Below, piece by piece: positions 48,048-58,600 of a DNA stretch of 64,000 nucleotides. A model generated the notes under the pieces. It ran no database searches. It was not told the DNA's origin and was given only the letters and a program-made list of their open reading frames with translations. How positions within the stretch are numbered: the first letter of the stretch is position 1; every line of letters starts with the position of its first letter. The translations under genes and the position numbers were made by a program. Origin of the DNA: Actinoplanes nipponensis (GTDB lineage Bacteria > Actinomycetota > Actinomycetes > Mycobacteriales > Micromonosporaceae); contig NZ_BOMQ01000032.1 in assembly GCF_016862275.1 (NCBI RefSeq), forward strand, positions 1 to 64,000, in the 5' to 3' direction.

Positions 48048-49445
48048 TCAGAGATACGACTTGATCTTGGCGACGAGCAGGTCGGCGCGGACCCCCGAGT
48101 TCGGGCAGCCGCCGAAGTGGTGCAGCGCCACCACCCGGTTCGTCCGGCGGGAGAGCACCGGGCTGCCGCTGGAGCCGCCCTCCGTGTCGCAGTAGTACGA
48201 GACGTCGGAGTCGCGGGCGTACCCGTCGAAGGCCGGGTCGACGACCGCGCAGGTCCCGGCCCGCTCGCCGCGGCGCCCGGCGATCCGGGTCGGCTCGCCG
48301 GCCGGGTGCTGCGGCACGTAGAGCTCCTGTCCGCGGGCCGGGCGGATCCGGTCCAGGGTCAGGTAGCCGAACTTCTGCACCGACCGGAAGTTGCCCACCG
48401 TGAACAGCGTGTAGTCGAGCACGTGCTCGGTGGCCAGCACCTTGTCGCCCCAGACCTTCGTCGGCCGGAACACCTCGAAGCCGCCGCAGGTGGCGCACTG
48501 GTAGTTGAACCAGACCTCGGTCTCGTACGCGTTGGCCGAGCTGTCGAAGCAGTGGTTGTTGGTCAGCATCCGGTTCTTGGCGCCGACCCGCCAGCCGGTG
48601 CACAGCTCGGTCCCGTTGATCAGCAGCCGGGCGATCGCCTTGGAGCGGGTGTAGGCCACCGGGTCGGCCGATCGGTAGCAGACCGCGTCCGAGCTCTGGT
48701 TGGAGCCGCAGACCGACTCCTCGCGGCCGGTCCGCCCGGGCGCGGTCAGCTGCTCCTCGGGGATCCGGGCCTGCTCCTCGTGCGTGTAGCCGCGGGCCAC
48801 CCGGTCCACGTTCACGCCGAGCCGGCCGAGCAGCGAGCCGACCAGGCTCCCGCCGCCGCGGTGCATCTCGACCACGGCGGTGTCGCCGGTGATCGACATC
48901 GCCCACCGGCCGGCGGCCCCGCGAGCCGCCGGCTTCGGCGCGTCGTAGCGGTGGGACTCCTCACCCCGGGCGTCGGAGACCGTCAGGTAGTCGCCGGGCA
49001 GCATCGCCATGCGGCTGAAGTGCACCTTGACGTAGGACGCCCGCGGGTAGCGGAAGACCTCGCGCTCGGGTGCGCCGTACCCCAGCAGCTTGTCGGTGGA
49101 CAGCAGCTCGCCGACCTGCTGCCGGCCGTCGCTGCGCACTCGAGCGGACTCGGGCGTCCCGGCCCCGGGCTGCGCGGCCGGGGTCGCGGGCGAGGCCGGG
49201 GGTGAAGCGGAGGCGGACGCGGGCCCCTGCGGCTCCGCGGCCCCGGGGCCGGCCGTCGCGGCCGCGCCGCCGGTCGCGGGCTGCTCCGCGGAGACGGGGG
49301 TACGGGACGAGCCCGCCTCCCGCCAGGTGCCGACCGGGCGACCCTCGTCCGCCGAGTACTTCCAGGCCGCCGCCCCAGCCGTGCCGGCCAGGGCCAGGGC
49401 CGCACTCGCCCCGACGACGATGCTCACCGCGCGTCGCAAATCCAC
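48048..49445 (-). CDS. secreted trypsin-like serine protease
   Basis: 465 aa. N-terminal signal/anchor (AVSIVVGASAALALAGTAGA, about 6-25), then an Ala/Pro/Ser-rich stretch to about residue 100 and a propeptide-like region with GDYLTVSDARGEESHRYD. The peptidase S1 domain is C-terminal: catalytic His in MLTNNHCF (near 303), Asp in VLDYTLFTV (near 345) and Ser in EGGSSGSPVLS (near 435), with several Cys pairs. Probably an exported or wall-associated protease that is processed at maturation. GTG 49445 with GAGGGG upstream is chosen; the longer open frame lacks a signal peptide start. Confidence 0.88.
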   Translation of the reverse strand: MDLRRAVSIVVGASAALALAGTAGAAAWKYSADEGRPVGTWREAGSSRTPVSAEQPATGGAAATAGPGAAEPQGPASASASPPASPATPAAQPGAGTPESARVRSDGRQQVGELLSTDKLLGYGAPEREVFRYPRASYVKVHFSRMAMLPGDYLTVSDARGEESHRYDAPKPAARGAAGRWAMSITGDTAVVEMHRGGGSLVGSLLGRLGVNVDRVARGYTHEEQARIPEEQLTAPGRTGREESVCGSNQSSDAVCYRSADPVAYTRSKAIARLLINGTELCTGWRVGAKNRMLTNNHCFDSSANAYETEVWFNYQCATCGGFEVFRPTKVWGDKVLATEHVLDYTLFTVGNFRSVQKFGYLTLDRIRPARGQELYVPQHPAGEPTRIAGRRGERAGTCAVVDPAFDGYARDSDVSYYCDTEGGSSGSPVLSRRTNRVVALHHFGGCPNSGVRADLLVAKIKSYL

Positions 49446-49557
49446 TCCCGCCCCTCGAGTCACATCACCGACATAAGAAACATTCCGGCGATCTCGCTTC
49501 TGTGTAACGAGCCACGTGCGGCAGCGACGCGCGCCCCGGACCGTGCACACTGGGCTC

Positions 49558-50763
49558 GTGCGCATCACGTCCGCCCTAGTCGACCCGGCACTGCTGGACC
49601 TGCCGTGGCACGTGCCGCTCGAGGAGTGGCCGGCCGAGCACCTGGTCGCGCTGCCGCAGGGCATCTCGCGGCACATCGTCCGGTTCGTCAAGCTCAACGA
49701 CACCGTCTACGCCCTCAAGGAGACCCGGGAACGGATCGCCGAGAAGGAGTACGACCTGCTCCGCGCGCTGGAACGGATCGACTTCCCGGCGGTCGAGGCG
49801 GTCGCCATCGTCAACGACCGCCAGGACGACGAGGGCGAGCCGCTGGAATCGGTGCTGATCACCCGGCACCTGCAGTTCTCGCTGCCGTACCGGGCGCTGT
49901 TCTCCCACACGCTGCGGCCCGAGACGATGAACAGGCTGCTCGACGCGCTCGCCGCGCTGATCGTCCGGATGCACCTGACCGGCTTCTCGTGGGGCGACTG
50001 CTCGCTGTCCAACACGCTGTTCCGGCGGGACGCGGGCGCCTTCGCGGCGTACCTGGTCGACGCCGAGACGGGCAACCTCTACCCGAAACTGTCCGAGGGC
50101 CAGCGCAGCGAGGACATCGAGATCCTGCGGCTGAACATCTTCGGCGAGTGCCTCGACCTGGAGGCCGCCGAGCTGCTGCACGAGGCGATCGACCCGGAGG
50201 CCGTGGTCGACGACATCGTGGCCCGCTACGAGCGGCTGTGGCACGAGGTCACGTACGAGCAGGAGGTGTCCCGCGACGCCCGGCACGACATCGAGGGCCG
50301 CATCCGCCGGCTCAACGAGCTGGGCTTCGACGTCGCCGAGGTGGACATGTCCACGGTGGACGGCGGCTACCGGGTGCGCCCCAAGGTGGTCGACGCGGGC
50401 TACCACACCCGCCGGCTGCTGCGCCTGACCGGCCTGGACGCCGAGGAGAACCAGGCCCGGCAGCTGCTCAACGACCTGGACGCGTACCGGGCCGAGTCGG
50501 ACCTGATCGACGAGCAGCAGGCCGCGCACCGCTGGCTGACCGAGGTCTTCGAGCCGGTGGTCCGGGCGGTGCCGGCCCACCTGCGCCGCAAGCTGGAGCC
50601 CCAGGAGATCTTCTCCCAGATCATCCAGCACAAGTGGCTGCTCTCCGAGCGGGCCGGTCGCGACGTCGGCATGGCGCCGGCCGTGCAGTCGTATCTGACC
50701 GACGTGCTCGCCCACAAGCCGGACGAGCAGGCGGTGCTGGGCGTCGAGGTCAGCGCGCTCTGA
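49558..50763 (+). CDS. DUF4032 protein with kinase-like N-terminus
   Basis: 401 aa. The N-terminal half resembles lipopolysaccharide/aminoglycoside kinase folds: VYALKETRERIAEKEYDLLRALE (possible nucleotide Lys), and a loop GFSWGDCSLSNTLFR near 140 with the catalytic-type D...N, followed by LVDAETGNLY (DxE-type metal site). The C-terminal half (about 220-401) is the DUF4032 domain of actinobacterial proteins. The substrate is unknown. GTG 49558 has CACACT 6 nt upstream and no Shine-Dalgarno. It is divergent from the protease and convergent with the channel gene. Confidence 0.87.
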   Translation: MRITSALVDPALLDLPWHVPLEEWPAEHLVALPQGISRHIVRFVKLNDTVYALKETRERIAEKEYDLLRALERIDFPAVEAVAIVNDRQDDEGEPLESVLITRHLQFSLPYRALFSHTLRPETMNRLLDALAALIVRMHLTGFSWGDCSLSNTLFRRDAGAFAAYLVDAETGNLYPKLSEGQRSEDIEILRLNIFGECLDLEAAELLHEAIDPEAVVDDIVARYERLWHEVTYEQEVSRDARHDIEGRIRRLNELGFDVAEVDMSTVDGGYRVRPKVVDAGYHTRRLLRLTGLDAEENQARQLLNDLDAYRAESDLIDEQQAAHRWLTEVFEPVVRAVPAHLRRKLEPQEIFSQIIQHKWLLSERAGRDVGMAPAVQSYLTDVLAHKPDEQAVLGVEVSAL

Positions 50764-50788
50764 CCGCGTTCCGCGGCGGCCACGGTCC

Positions 50789-52567
50789 TCAGTGGTCGTC
50801 CAGCAGCATCGGCTCGGCCGGCGGCGTCGCCTGCTCGACCAGCGCGCGCAGCCCGGCGCGGCGGGCCACGATCATCACCCGGTCCCCGGCGGTCAGCACC
50901 CGCCGCGCATCCGGGGTCCAGTCCACCCACTCCTTGCCGGCCGCGGCCAGGCCGATCACCCGTACGCTCAGCGGCCGGTCGGCCCGGCTCAGCGGCCCGC
51001 CGTCCAGCGGTGAGCCGGCGTGGACCTGCACGCTCGCCACCAGCAGGGCGTGCCGGTCGACCGGGATCGTGGCGAGCACGTCGCGGTCCAGCATCGCCGC
51101 CGCGAACGCGGGCGCGGCCAGCCGCGACACGCTGCGCGAGATGTCGATGCTGAAGGCGGTCTGCACCCGCCGGGCGAAGTCGTCGTCGAACAGCCGCAAA
51201 ACCACCCGCAGGTCCGGGCGGACCGCCCGCGCGTTCAGCGCCGCCTGCAGGTTGGTGACGTCGTCGGTGGAGAGCACCACCAGCGCCTTGCTGGTGCCGA
51301 TGGAGGCCGCCCGCAGCGTTTCCTCCCGGGCGGCGTCCCCGACGATGAACGGCACGCCCAGCTGCTCGGCGATCTTGGCGCCACGGGCGTCGGCGGCCCG
51401 GTCGATGGCGACCACCTGGAGCCCCAGGTCGACGAGCTGGCGCAGTACCCGGGTGCCGACGTTGCCGAGCCCCACCACCACGATGTGGTCCTCGTAGTCC
51501 GCCGTGGCGGTGCCGCGGGACAGCGCCAGCCGGGCGTTCACCATGCCCTCGACCACGGCCGCCGTGATCAGCGGCAGCAGCGCGAGCCCGGCGATCGTGA
51601 GCACGAGCTGTGCGGCCTGCGCTACGCCGTTGCGGTTGATCTCCACATCGGACGATCCCACGGCGGTCAGCAGCGTCACGTAGATGGACTTCCAGAACCC
51701 GTTCACGGGGTCGGCGTGCACCAGCACCGCCCCCGACACCACGGTGACGATCAACGTGGCCAGGACGGCGATGCCGAGCTTGCGGCTCAGCGCGGCCCGG
51801 ACCGCCCGGCCCAGCACCCGCAGCGGGCGCCGGCGCCGGCGGGCCCGGACCAGCCGCTGGGCGGCCACCGCCTGCCCGGCGGGCCGCCCGGTCGCCTCGG
51901 CCAGCACCAGGTCGGCGGGCCGCCGCAGCTCCGGCGCCGGCTCGGCCGGCAGCACATCGACCCGGCCGGCGCCGTCCGCGGCGGTCAGCGCGCAGACCAC
52001 GTGCTCGGGGCGTACGTCGGCCCGGCGGGCCAGGTACAGCGTGCGGCCGGCCAGGCGGACGTGGGTCGGCGCGACCTCGCCCAGTGAGGCGGCGACGAAG
52101 GCCGGGGCGGCCATCGCCGCGTCGGAGAGCACCGCGCAGTCGGCGAACAGGCGGCGCACGCCGTAGCCCAGGCCCGTGTTGAACATCCGGATGACCAGCC
52201 GCAGGTCCGGCTCCACGGCCTGGGCGCAGAGCGCCGCGTGCAGGTTGACCACGTCGTCGGGCATCACCAGGGCCAGCGCCGCCGCGCCGGTCAGCCCGGC
52301 CGCGCGGAACGCGCGCTCGTCCAGGCGGTCGGCCCGGATCACCCGGACGCCGCGCAGGGTGGCCAGATCCGGTACGTCGGCCCGCAACCGCGCCGGCACG
52401 ATCACCGTGAGCCGGATCCGGTGACCGGCGTTGGCCAGCTCCTCCGCGACGGTGTAGACGAGCGGATCGGCGCCGCAGATCACGAAGTGCGGGCGGGCGT
52501 CGCCGGTACGCCGCAGCCGCGAGACCAGCGACCGGCCGGGTGGTTCACGGACGGGTTCGACGGCCAT
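50789..52567 (-). CDS. 2TM cation channel-like protein with two NAD-binding (TrkA-N/RCK) domains
   Basis: 592 aa. An N-terminal Rossmann RCK-like domain (about 25-160, PHFVICGADPLVYTVAEEL) precedes a short channel core: TM1 near 272 (KLGIAVLATLIVTVVSGAVLV), a pore segment FWKSIYVTLLTAVGSSDVE (near 305) and TM2 near 330. A second RCK-like unit (about 365-510, HIVVVGLGNVGTRVLRQL) and a TrkA-C-type tail follow. The pore has TAVGSSD where K+ channels have T-V-G-Y-G-D, so potassium selectivity is uncertain. ATG 52567 has TACGAT 6 nt upstream. Confidence 0.88.
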   Translation of the reverse strand: MAVEPVREPPGRSLVSRLRRTGDARPHFVICGADPLVYTVAEELANAGHRIRLTVIVPARLRADVPDLATLRGVRVIRADRLDERAFRAAGLTGAAALALVMPDDVVNLHAALCAQAVEPDLRLVIRMFNTGLGYGVRRLFADCAVLSDAAMAAPAFVAASLGEVAPTHVRLAGRTLYLARRADVRPEHVVCALTAADGAGRVDVLPAEPAPELRRPADLVLAEATGRPAGQAVAAQRLVRARRRRRPLRVLGRAVRAALSRKLGIAVLATLIVTVVSGAVLVHADPVNGFWKSIYVTLLTAVGSSDVEINRNGVAQAAQLVLTIAGLALLPLITAAVVEGMVNARLALSRGTATADYEDHIVVVGLGNVGTRVLRQLVDLGLQVVAIDRAADARGAKIAEQLGVPFIVGDAAREETLRAASIGTSKALVVLSTDDVTNLQAALNARAVRPDLRVVLRLFDDDFARRVQTAFSIDISRSVSRLAAPAFAAAMLDRDVLATIPVDRHALLVASVQVHAGSPLDGGPLSRADRPLSVRVIGLAAAGKEWVDWTPDARRVLTAGDRVMIVARRAGLRALVEQATPPAEPMLLDDH

Positions 52568-52573
52568 GGCCGC

Positions 52574-52579
52574 ATCGTA
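52574..52579 (-). promoter_or_regulatory. TACGAT -10 element, leaderless, for the channel gene
   Basis: TACGAT on the minus strand with a 6-nt spacer to ATG 52567. Confidence 0.5.
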
Positions 52580-52686
52580 GCCAGCCGATCACCGCCGCCC
52601 CGCCCGGTCGCGCCCCGAACCCTCCCCGCGGAAGGCTCGTTGCCCTTGCCGACTGTTCTGTCCGCATTCCTGCTGGAGGATTTTCG

Positions 52687-53232
52687 ATGCGCAAGTGGTT
52701 CTACGCCGGGGCAGTGGCCGGCGGTCTCCTGCTGCTCGGCGCGGCGCCCGCGCACGCCGACGGGGTCCCGGCGCCGGCCGGCGGCCTCCTCGGGTCCCTG
52801 GACGGCGAGCCGGGCAGCGGCCTGACCAGCCTCGTCCCGGCCAATCTGCTCGGCGGCGGCCTGATCGGTGGCGGCCCCACCGCCGACGGCCGCACGGCAC
52901 CGGCCTCGGCACGCCAGGAGTCGGCGCTGTTCGACGGCGGCGTGCCGCTGCTCGGCGGCCTCGGCGGGCTGCTGCCGGCGAACGAATCGCCGCGCACGCT
53001 GCCCGGGGCCGGCTACGACACCCTCTCCGGCCTGCCCGCCGGCGGCACACCGGTCGACCCGACCCTGGTGGACCCCGCCCCGACGGATTCAGCCGGCGCC
53101 GCGGCGGCGAACCAGCCGGTCGACGACCCGCGGCTGCACGAGGAGCCGATCGACGACGAGGCCGGGGGCCGGAAGCGGACCTTCTCCGCCGGTGGCCGGC
53201 CGATCGCCGGCGAGGACCGGGACTTCCGCTAG
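52687..53232 (+). CDS. secreted Gly/Leu-rich protein of unknown function
   Basis: 181 aa. A clean signal peptide (KWFYAGAVAGGLLLLGAAPAHA, about 3-24) has an A-x-A cut before DGVPAP. The mature part is rich in Gly, Leu, Ala and Pro with short near-repeats (LLGGGLIGGG, LLGGLGGLLP) and ends in an acidic then basic stretch (EEPIDDEAGGRKRTF). It has no Cys and no recognised domain. ATG 52687 has GGAGGA 6 nt upstream, so the start is firm. Exported, and probably wall- or spore-surface associated; the role is unknown. Confidence 0.75.
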   Translation: MRKWFYAGAVAGGLLLLGAAPAHADGVPAPAGGLLGSLDGEPGSGLTSLVPANLLGGGLIGGGPTADGRTAPASARQESALFDGGVPLLGGLGGLLPANESPRTLPGAGYDTLSGLPAGGTPVDPTLVDPAPTDSAGAAAANQPVDDPRLHEEPIDDEAGGRKRTFSAGGRPIAGEDRDFR

Positions 53233-53296
53233 TCCGGCGCCGCCCGGGCGGCGTCGCCGCGGCGCGGCCCGGGACGCCATGGCGGAGGATCACCGC

Positions 53297-53767
53297 ATGC
53301 AGACCTTTCTCCCCTACCCGGACTTCCGGGCGAGCGCCCGGGCGCTGGATCAGAAGCGGCTCGGCAAACAGCGGGTGGAGACGGTCCAGGTGCTGCGCGG
53401 CCTGACGGTGCCCACCTACGGCTGGCGGCACCATCCGGCGGTGAAGATGTGGATCGGCTACGAGGAGGCCCTCGTCCGCTACGGCCTCGACATGTGCGAG
53501 GTGTGGGTGGCCGCCGGCCGGGCCGACACGACCGCCGCCACGATGCGCGCCGATGTCGCCGCCGCCCGGGGCCTCACCGTGATCCGCGACCAGGCCGAGC
53601 TGGCGGCGGCCGGCGAGCTGCCGCCGTGGCTGGGCGACGAGGCGCTGCACCGGAGCCACCGCTCGGCCCTGTTCCGCAAGGACCCGGAGTTCTACCGGCC
53701 GCTGTTCGGGGCGGTGCCGGACGACCTGCCGTACGTGTGGCCGCCCTCGGACCGCCCGGTCCGGTGA
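53297..53767 (+). CDS. MSMEG_6728-type protein, pyrimidine-dimer glycosylase-like fold
   Basis: 156 aa. The start MQTFLPYPDFRASARALDQ and the blocks RLGKQRVETVQVLRGL and YGWRHHPAVKMWIGYEEAL match the MSMEG_6728 family, which is related to the T4 endonuclease V-like pyrimidine dimer DNA glycosylase fold. The family's DNA-repair activity has not, to my knowledge, been shown for this branch. ATG 53297 with GGAGGA (53284-53289) 7 nt upstream is preferred over the in-frame ATG at 53279. It ends 3 bp before the convergent GNAT stop. Confidence 0.85.
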   Translation: MQTFLPYPDFRASARALDQKRLGKQRVETVQVLRGLTVPTYGWRHHPAVKMWIGYEEALVRYGLDMCEVWVAAGRADTTAATMRADVAAARGLTVIRDQAELAAAGELPPWLGDEALHRSHRSALFRKDPEFYRPLFGAVPDDLPYVWPPSDRPVR

Positions 53768-53770
53768 CCG

Positions 53771-54199
53771 TCACGACGGCTGCTCGCCCCCGGCCAGATC
53801 CCAGTTGAGCAGCAGGAAAGGCGTCTCCTCGGTGGCCCCGGCCCGGCGGTACGTGGCCTGCGCGGCCTCGTTGTCGACCTCGGTGGCCACCCACATGCCG
53901 TAGCAGCCGCGCTCCCGGGCGATCACGGCCAGCGCGCGCACGAGCGCCGTCCCCACACCCTGCAACCGGGCCACGGGCGCGACGCCGAGCTCGTAGACGA
54001 ACATCTCCGTACCCTTGTCCGGGTGGGTCATCTCCACGCCGGAGACCATGCCGACCGCCCGGTCGCCGAGATAGGCGAAGAGCAGATGGTGGTCCGGCCG
54101 GGTGAGGAACCGCTCGGTCGCGTCCGCCAGCGGCGGCGCGTCGAAGAGATCAGCGGCGAGGTGTACGGCCGCGGCGTCCACGACCCGCTCGATGCGCAT
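53771..54199 (-). CDS. GNAT family N-acetyltransferase
   Basis: 142 aa. LGVAPVARLQGVGTALVRALAVIARERG is the acetyl-CoA binding block (R-L-Q-G-V-G near 85) and MWVATEVDNEAAQATYRRAGATEE is the typical C-terminal stretch. The N-terminus RIERVVDAAAVHLAADLFDAP fits aminoglycoside-acetyltransferase-like GNATs of this size (AAC(3)-I is similar in length), but the substrate is not known. ATG 54199 is preceded by TAGGGT with a 6-nt spacer. It sits just before tRNA-Thr. Confidence 0.85.
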   Translation of the reverse strand: MRIERVVDAAAVHLAADLFDAPPLADATERFLTRPDHHLLFAYLGDRAVGMVSGVEMTHPDKGTEMFVYELGVAPVARLQGVGTALVRALAVIARERGCYGMWVATEVDNEAAQATYRRAGATEETPFLLLNWDLAGGEQPS

Positions 54200-54205
54200 G
54201 GCGTC

Positions 54206-54211
54206 ACCCTA
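54206..54211 (-). promoter_or_regulatory. TAGGGT -10 element, leaderless, for the GNAT gene
   Basis: TAGGGT on the minus strand with a 6-nt spacer to ATG 54199. It lies 7 bp from the 3' end of the tRNA gene. Confidence 0.5.
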
Positions 54212-54218
54212 GGGCGAA

Positions 54219-54295
54219 TGGAGCCCCCGGTCGGAATCGAACCGACGACATCCTGTTTACAAGACAGGTGCTCTGGCCAACTGAGCTACAGGGGC
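54219..54295 (-). tRNA. tRNA-Thr (anticodon TGT)
   Basis: A 77-nt tRNA with encoded CCA. Acceptor GCCCCTG pairs with CGGGGGC (one T-G wobble). The D arm is GCTC/GAGC, the anticodon stem CCTGT/ACAGG carries loop CTTGTAA with anticodon TGT, and the T arm is GTCGG-TTCGATT-CCGAC. The only RNA gene of translation found in the window. Confidence 0.96.
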
Positions 54296-54357
54296 GCGGG
54301 AATCAGCATACCGGTTGCCCCCTGACAGGCCGAAACGCCCTTTAGCGGGCGCTCGCC

Positions 54358-54386
54358 TTGGCAGTACGGGAAAAACCATTTACGGT
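54358..54386 (+). promoter_or_regulatory. possible promoter of msiK
   Basis: TTGGCA (54358-54363), 17-bp spacer, TACGGT (54381-54386), about 75 nt before the start of the msiK ribosome site. Both hexamers fit sigma-70-type promoters, but the -35 is only partly consensus. Confidence 0.4.
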
Positions 54387-54468
54387 GACGGCGTGTGGCT
54401 CACCACACGGTTCCTCCCACTCGGATCGTCCGGCACGTTCCTGCCGGTGGAAAGGAAGTCGGTTCACC

Positions 54469-55551
<1,083 letters not shown>

Positions 55552-55580
55552 GCCGGGTAGGCAGCTGAACAGGCTCGACG

Positions 55581-55611
55581 GCCGGGCGGTTCCCTTCGGG
55601 GGCCGCCCGGC
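55581..55611. terminator. bidirectional hairpin between msiK and the Hsp70-like gene
   Basis: GCCGGGCGG (55581-55589) and CCGCCCGGC (55603-55611), perfect 9-bp stem around a 13-nt loop. It serves the convergent msiK and hsp70-like genes. Confidence 0.8.
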
Positions 55612-55616
55612 TCCCG

Positions 55617-58600
55617 TTATCCGGCGAACCGCTGGATGAGGAAGTCCTCGTCGGCGACGCAGGCCACGTGACTGGTGTCCCAGGCGCAGCTCGCGGACCG
55701 CACCCCGGCCAGCGCGCCGAGCGGCACCGCGTCGTCGCCGACGTGCTCGCCGGCCAGCGCCGGGTCGTCCGCCGTGGTCGACAGCGGCTTGGAGAACTGC
55801 AGCGTGTTGCCGGCGTCGAGCCGGGCGACGACGCCGGGCCGGGTCCAGGCGACGCGGCCTTCGCCGTCCAGCAGGCTCACCTGGGCCGGCGCGGTGTTCC
55901 GCCGGACGAGAACGGCCTCACCCACCGCGACGATGTCGTCGGCGTCGGCCACGGCGCGGCGCCACACGACCCCGCCCTTCGCCGCGTCCACGGCCACGAC
56001 CTGCGCGGTGGCGGTCTCGTAGCCGGTGGTCTCGACGAGACAGATCCGGTCCTTCCCGCACGGCGTCAGGTGGTCGAGCCGGGCGTTGCCGGTGGCCGGC
56101 GTGTAGAGCACGGTGGGGCCGAGCTTCTCCAGGTCGTACGCGAAGAGCCGGTGGGCGTCGCGGGACTCGGCCACGAACAGCCGGCCGTTGTGCGCGACCA
56201 TCTTGTCGTCGGTCTGGGCCACGCCGGGCCGGGGACCCGCCACCACGTCACCGGACTCCGCGTCGATGACCCGGGCCGACTCGTCGGCGCCGACCTGCAC
56301 GATCCGCTGGTCGTCGTCCAGCCGGTCGGCGAACGGCACGCCGCCGGGGGTGGCCGGGCCGGCGACGTCCTCCTCGGTGGTCACGGCGACGACCGCGGTG
56401 GTGGTCAGGTCGTACGTGCTCTTGGGGTTCTTCAGCTCCCAGCTGCCCCGGCCCTTGGCGCCGATCTCGAGCCCGACCAGGCGGCCCTCCTTGCTGTCGG
56501 AGAGCACCACCCTGCCGCCGGCGAAGGTCAGGCCGTCGTCCCGCGCGATCGTGCGCTCCCAGAGCTTGTGGCCGTTACCGGGATCGAGCAGCACCATCCG
56601 GCGCATGCTGGTGCCGGAGTCGGTGGCGGTGATCGCGACGACCGCGTCCGGCAGCGCGAGGAAGAACTCCCAGCGGCTCGCGGTGCCGGCCTCGGTGCTG
56701 CTCCACAGGGTCTTGCCGGTGTCGGTGGCCGCCGCGACGACCCCGAGCGTGCCGTTGTCGTCCGCGCCCGCGAAGTAGGCCCGGCCGTCCCGCAGCGCGG
56801 TGGCGTTGAAGGCCGACGTGACCGGCACGGCCGGCTTGATCCGGTGCAGCTCGGCCAGCGGCCGGTAGTCCAGCCCCGGGTACCGCGGCCAGACCAGCGC
56901 GACCACGGTCGCGGCGATCCCCAGCACGACGACCGTCGCGGCCGCGACGATCCAGAGACCCTTGCGCCGGTACGCCGGAAGCACGGCGCGCGCCGCCGGT
57001 TCGCCGGACGGCGCGGGATCGGGATGCGTCGAGGCCAGCCACGACTCGGCCCCGGACGGCGCCGGACCGGCCGACACCGGGCTCGCCGACCCGGGGGCGC
57101 CGGACACCGGGTGCAGCATCGGGCCACCGCCCACGTTGCCGAAGGCGGCGGCCTCGCCGGTGGCCCACGGGTCGACGGGCTCGGCGTAGTGCGGCTCCGC
57201 ACCACCCTGCGGCCCGGCGGTGTGCTGCCCGGGGGCCTGATGCCCGGGGGCCTGCTGCCCGGGGGCCTGCGATGGACCGGCAGAAGGTGGGGCGGCAGGC
57301 GATGGGGCGGCCGGAGGCGCCCCCGTCACGCTCGAAGCCGAAGCCCGCTGCGGGAGATCGGGGAACGCAGCAGGCTCGCCCGCTGCCACGTCCGTTTCCG
57401 TGACGGCGACGGCCGGGGGGCCGATGGCCTCGGTGGCGAGCAGCGGAGCCGCCGCGGCCGTGGGCCGGTCCAAGCCGGCCCCTTCCCGGCCGGCGGGCTC
57501 GGCCGCAGCCGCGACCAACCGGCCGACGGGGCCGCCGGCAGCGGGAACCGACCGGCCGACGGCATCGCCGGCAGCCGCGACCGGCCGGCCGGCGGTTCCG
57601 GCGCTCTCCGCATCCGGCCGGTCGCCGGCCGAGACGGCGGCGGCGTCCCGATCCACGGAGGCCGGAGCACCGTCCGGGACCGGGTGGGCCATCGTGTCGG
57701 TCGGCGGGGGCACCGCGGCCGGGCGCATCGGCTCGGCCGGCGTCACCGCGTTGTCGCCCGGCGCCGGGGCGGCCACGATGATCGCGCCCTCCGCCACCGG
57801 CAGCTCCGGCTGCTCCAGCACGGTCGGCGCGATGCCCAGCTCGCCGTGCAGCAGCCGGGCCACCTGCGGCACCCGCGACGAGCCACCGACCAGGAACAAC
57901 CCGGCCAGTTCGGTCGGCGCCACCCCGGCCGCGCCGATCACCGCGGCGGCCTCGGCCACCCCGCGGCGCAGCAGCGGACCCGCCACCGCCTCGAACTCGT
58001 CGCGGGTCAGGTGCGCCGCGTGCTCCACGCCCGGGATCGGGACCGGCGCCAGCGCCGTACGCGACAGCATCTCCTTGGCCCCGCGGACGTCCTCCCAGAA
58101 CTGCCGCCGGGCCCGCCACTGGGCCAGCGTCACCGGCTCGGTCAGCGCCGCCCACGCGGCCGGCTCGCCGCGGGACAGCTCGGCCCCCAGGTGCTCGACC
58201 AGCGCCGCGTCCAGGTCCAGGCCGCCGAGGTCGTCGACGCCGCCGGACGCCGCCACCGTGAACCGGGGCAGCCCGTCCGGGGTCACCCCCGCGTTGCGGA
58301 CCACGGCGATGTCCAGCGTGCCGCCGCCGAAGTCGAAGACCGCCAGCGCCGACCCGACCGGCACCGGGCGGCGCAGCACGTCGGCGAAGTAGCGCGCCGC
58401 GGCGACCGGCTCGGGCACCAGCGCCGTGGCCGGGGGCCAGCCGGCCCGGGCCAGCGCGGTGGTCAGGACCTCCCGGCGCCGCGCGCCCCAGGCCGCCGGG
58501 TAGGTCAGCACGGCCGGCGGCAGGAAGCCCGCGGCCGCCACGGCCTCCCGGGCCACCGCCCCGAGCAATGCGGCCAGCAGGTCGGCCGTCGGCACGTCGG

